A stretch of 23,881 nucleotides of DNA from Bacteroidales bacterium UBA3623 (GTDB taxonomy: Bacteria; Bacteroidota; Bacteroidia; Bacteroidales; UBA932): NCBI GenBank assembly GCA_002373715.1, contig DFLI01000110.1, forward strand, positions 1 through 23,881. Reading direction: 5' to 3'. The position numbers and the translations under genes are program-made. Below, in pieces: positions 22,285-23,881 of the stretch; within the stretch, counting starts at the first letter, position 1; each line of letters starts with the position of its first letter. Under the pieces are notes generated by a model. It was not told the origin of the DNA, did no database searches, and saw nothing but the letters and a program-made list of their open reading frames with translations.

Positions 22285-23881
22285 ATTTAGATGTCAATGC
22301 GGGGCGGAAGGCGGAGTTGGCACGGTAGTGGGGCGCGTAGAGGGATTCGATGACGGTGACGGGGGCCACAAAGCGGCCGGCCTGCGTAACGAAGAACTCT
22401 TCGGAAAGCTCGGTGCCTTCTTCGGGATAGCTGTCAAAGTAGAATTCGGTGGCCGATGCCTTCACATGGCGGTAACCGCTGGGCGTAAAGGTCCAGGTGT
22501 GACCTCCGCGGAGCGGACGCAGCAAGCCCCAACCCACATAGCCGGAGAGCTGCTCCACGGGCCGCAGGGAAGCCTCCCGGCCGGCCGTGAGCTTCACAAA
22601 GCTGCGGTTCTCCGCATTCCATATCTTATACTCTACCCGAATCTTCTCCCCTACCTTCACGGATTCTCCCGGCTGCAGGGGTTCCCACTTGAACACTTCG
22701 TCGTTGGGACCGGTCTTATTGTCGAACAGACGCTCCTCCACTACGCCGCGGAAGAACTGTCGCTCCACGGTGAAACCGTTACCGGCCGCCTGAATCTTGT
22801 GGAACGGGGCCTCATAGGTGGCGCTCAAAGCCAGTACCCGCGTATTCAAAACGGCCTCGGAGCCATCCAGAATGGCGGTAATGGCATCGATGAAGGCCGG
22901 TTCGGTATCCCAGTGCTGCGTTTCTTTCTGCAGCATGAGCCAGAGGCGGATGCCGTCGGCAATTGTGTGGGCGGGAGATTCCCGGTCGGAGCCGGGAATG
23001 ACGAAAGAAGACGAGCCGGGAATGACGGAAGAATCCAAAAGTTGGCACAGGAGGGCGTGGGCGTAGGCTTCGCTTTCCAGAAGGCCACGGTAAGGCATTA
23101 CTGCGTTGGGGTAGTAATAGCCGCCGTCACGGTGCTCCACGGCGTATTCCAGGAGGGAGGTTACATCGGCCTGCATGGATTTCTCCAGTTTGGAGGAAAG
23201 GCCGATGTCCCACGCTTTGGCCAGCGCCTGCCCCTCGGAGGAAGCCAGGAGGCTGCGAAGGGTGAGCAGACGACGGGCCTTGGCCAGGATCTGGCCCTCC
23301 AGCCCGCGGCCGTCTTTCTTGCCAGGCGTAAGGTATGCCTTCGCGTCTTTCTTGAAATCTGCAAGACGCTTCTTATCGGTGGCCGATACAGGCTTTACCT
23401 CAAAGGGAACCTGAGGGTAAAGGGCGCGTACGCGCATATACTGGGCGTCGGAAAGCCAGCCGCACCAAACGGGGAAGCTGGTTCCGAACTGTTTATTATC
23501 CAGGAACTTAACGCTGGCCGACATATCCGGGATCTCAAACCCGCGCTCCCGGAGCAGCGCCATGCGCTCCAGCACAACGGCCGTAATGATGGCGTTGGAG
23601 CTCATGCCCTCAAACCAGCCAAAACCGCCGTCTCCATTGCGGCAAGAAAGAATCTTCTCCAGGAGATCCCCGGTCTGGGCCGGGGATGACGACTCCCCGA
23701 TTAGCCTGGAGGCCATGAGGCGGATGTACCAGGCTTCGCTCAAAGAGAGCACGTCGTTGGCGCGAGGCTCTACGTGGGACGGAATGGCGTCCTTTACCAT
23801 GTCCAGGACGGAAATGTCCTTCAGGGTGGGCTCAGAGGCCGGAACGTTCACAAAGCGGGAGCGGAGCTGAGAGAGCAGTGC
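22283..23881 (-). CDS. alpha-2-macroglobulin family protein, C-terminal part (partial)
   Basis: At least 532 residues; the frame stays open through the right edge, so the GTG at 23851 is not the true start. The visible part has the A2M alpha-alpha toroid pattern with GDGGFGWFEGMSSNAIITAV, a later beta region, and the closing block FFVTQAGRFVAPVTVIES with LYAPHYRANS, as in large Bacteroidota A2M homologues. These are known or inferred as envelope-associated protease inhibitors. The bait region and any thioester would be off the window. It is a different A2M subtype from the one at the left edge. Two short palindrome-derived insertions are visible: SSPAQTGDL and VIPGSSSFVIPGSDRESP. Transcription ends at the bidirectional hairpin shared with tRNA-Val. 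Confidence 0.85.
   Translation of the reverse strand, partial: ALLSQLRSRFVNVPASEPTLKDISVLDMVKDAIPSHVEPRANDVLSLSEAWYIRLMASRLIGESSSPAQTGDLLEKILSCRNGDGGFGWFEGMSSNAIITAVVLERMALLRERGFEIPDMSASVKFLDNKQFGTSFPVWCGWLSDAQYMRVRALYPQVPFEVKPVSATDKKRLADFKKDAKAYLTPGKKDGRGLEGQILAKARRLLTLRSLLASSEGQALAKAWDIGLSSKLEKSMQADVTSLLEYAVEHRDGGYYYPNAVMPYRGLLESEAYAHALLCQLLDSSVIPGSSSFVIPGSDRESPAHTIADGIRLWLMLQKETQHWDTEPAFIDAITAILDGSEAVLNTRVLALSATYEAPFHKIQAAGNGFTVERQFFRGVVEERLFDNKTGPNDEVFKWEPLQPGESVKVGEKIRVEYKIWNAENRSFVKLTAGREASLRPVEQLSGYVGWGLLRPLRGGHTWTFTPSGYRHVKASATEFYFDSYPEEGTELSEEFFVTQAGRFVAPVTVIESLYAPHYRANSAFRPALTSK
22975..23026 (-). repeat. palindromic element full copy 5 plus half copy
   Basis: ATTCCCGG (22978-22985) pairs with CCGGGAAT (22992-22999) around a 6-nt loop, with GAG and GAC borders. 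A left-half copy (CCGGGAATGAC, 23016-23026) lies just beside it. On the minus strand they are translated in the GTC frame as VIPGSDRES and VIPGSS within the A2M protein. Confidence 0.78.
23663..23690 (-). repeat. palindromic element, copy 6
   Basis: ATCCCCGG (23666-23673) pairs with CCGGGGAT (23680-23687) around TCTGGG, with GAG and GAC borders. It is translated on the minus strand as SSPAQTGDL, with the G of GTC at codon position 3, a frame different from copies 1 and 5. Confidence 0.76.

Overview
The window looks like a chromosomal segment of a Bacteroidota bacterium, most likely order Bacteroidales. The evidence is a complete type V (Mfa/FimA-class) fimbrial operon made of lipoprotein precursors, DUF3575/OmpA-like companion proteins, a membrane-embedded AraC-type regulator, and promoters of the TTTG-N19..21-TAnnTTTG type used by this phylum. 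No species name can be read from the sequence.

Left edge (1-3333, + strand): the 3' end of an alpha-2-macroglobulin (A2M) gene overlaps pbpC (penicillin-binding protein 1C), a pairing known from E. coli yfhM-pbpC. Downstream lie three GGTACATT boxes exactly 24 bp apart, which resemble a decayed insertion-sequence end. An orphan second copy of the PbpC C-terminal domain follows directly.

Centre (3339-17605, - strand): seven tightly packed genes read right to left. They are a DUF3575+OmpA-like protein, a large Mfa1-like fimbrillin, an Mfa2/FimB-type anchor, a second Mfa1-like fimbrillin, and three successive fimbrillin/tip-type lipoproteins of 515, 805 and 1078 aa. From the anchor onward every junction is a stop/start overlap. 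A 200-bp divergent control region (17606-17805) separates this operon from a + strand gene for an AraC regulator with about seven membrane segments. That gene ends in a strong terminator.

Right part (18948-22095, - strand): prsW-type intramembrane protease, PhoA-type alkaline phosphatase and a second OmpA-like/DUF3575 protein form a likely three-gene operon. The second protein carries its two domains in the reverse order to the fimbrial-operon homologue. A tRNA-Val(TAC) gene on the + strand shares an overlapping divergent promoter region with prsW. A perfect bidirectional terminator then separates the tRNA from a second, convergent A2M gene that runs off the right edge.

The most unusual signal is a family of about 28-bp imperfectly spaced palindromes, GTCATnCCCGG-N5/6-CCGGGnATCTC. 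They are embedded in frame inside pbpC and the right-hand A2M gene. Their stem bases co-vary, they are read in all three frames and in both orientations, and one appears to have seeded a 24-nt tandem expansion inside the PbpC transpeptidase domain. They behave like protein-tolerated mobile palindromes (compare Rickettsia palindromic elements or REP/BIME repeats). None was seen in the fimbrial genes.

No gene-free stretch exceeds about 200 bp.
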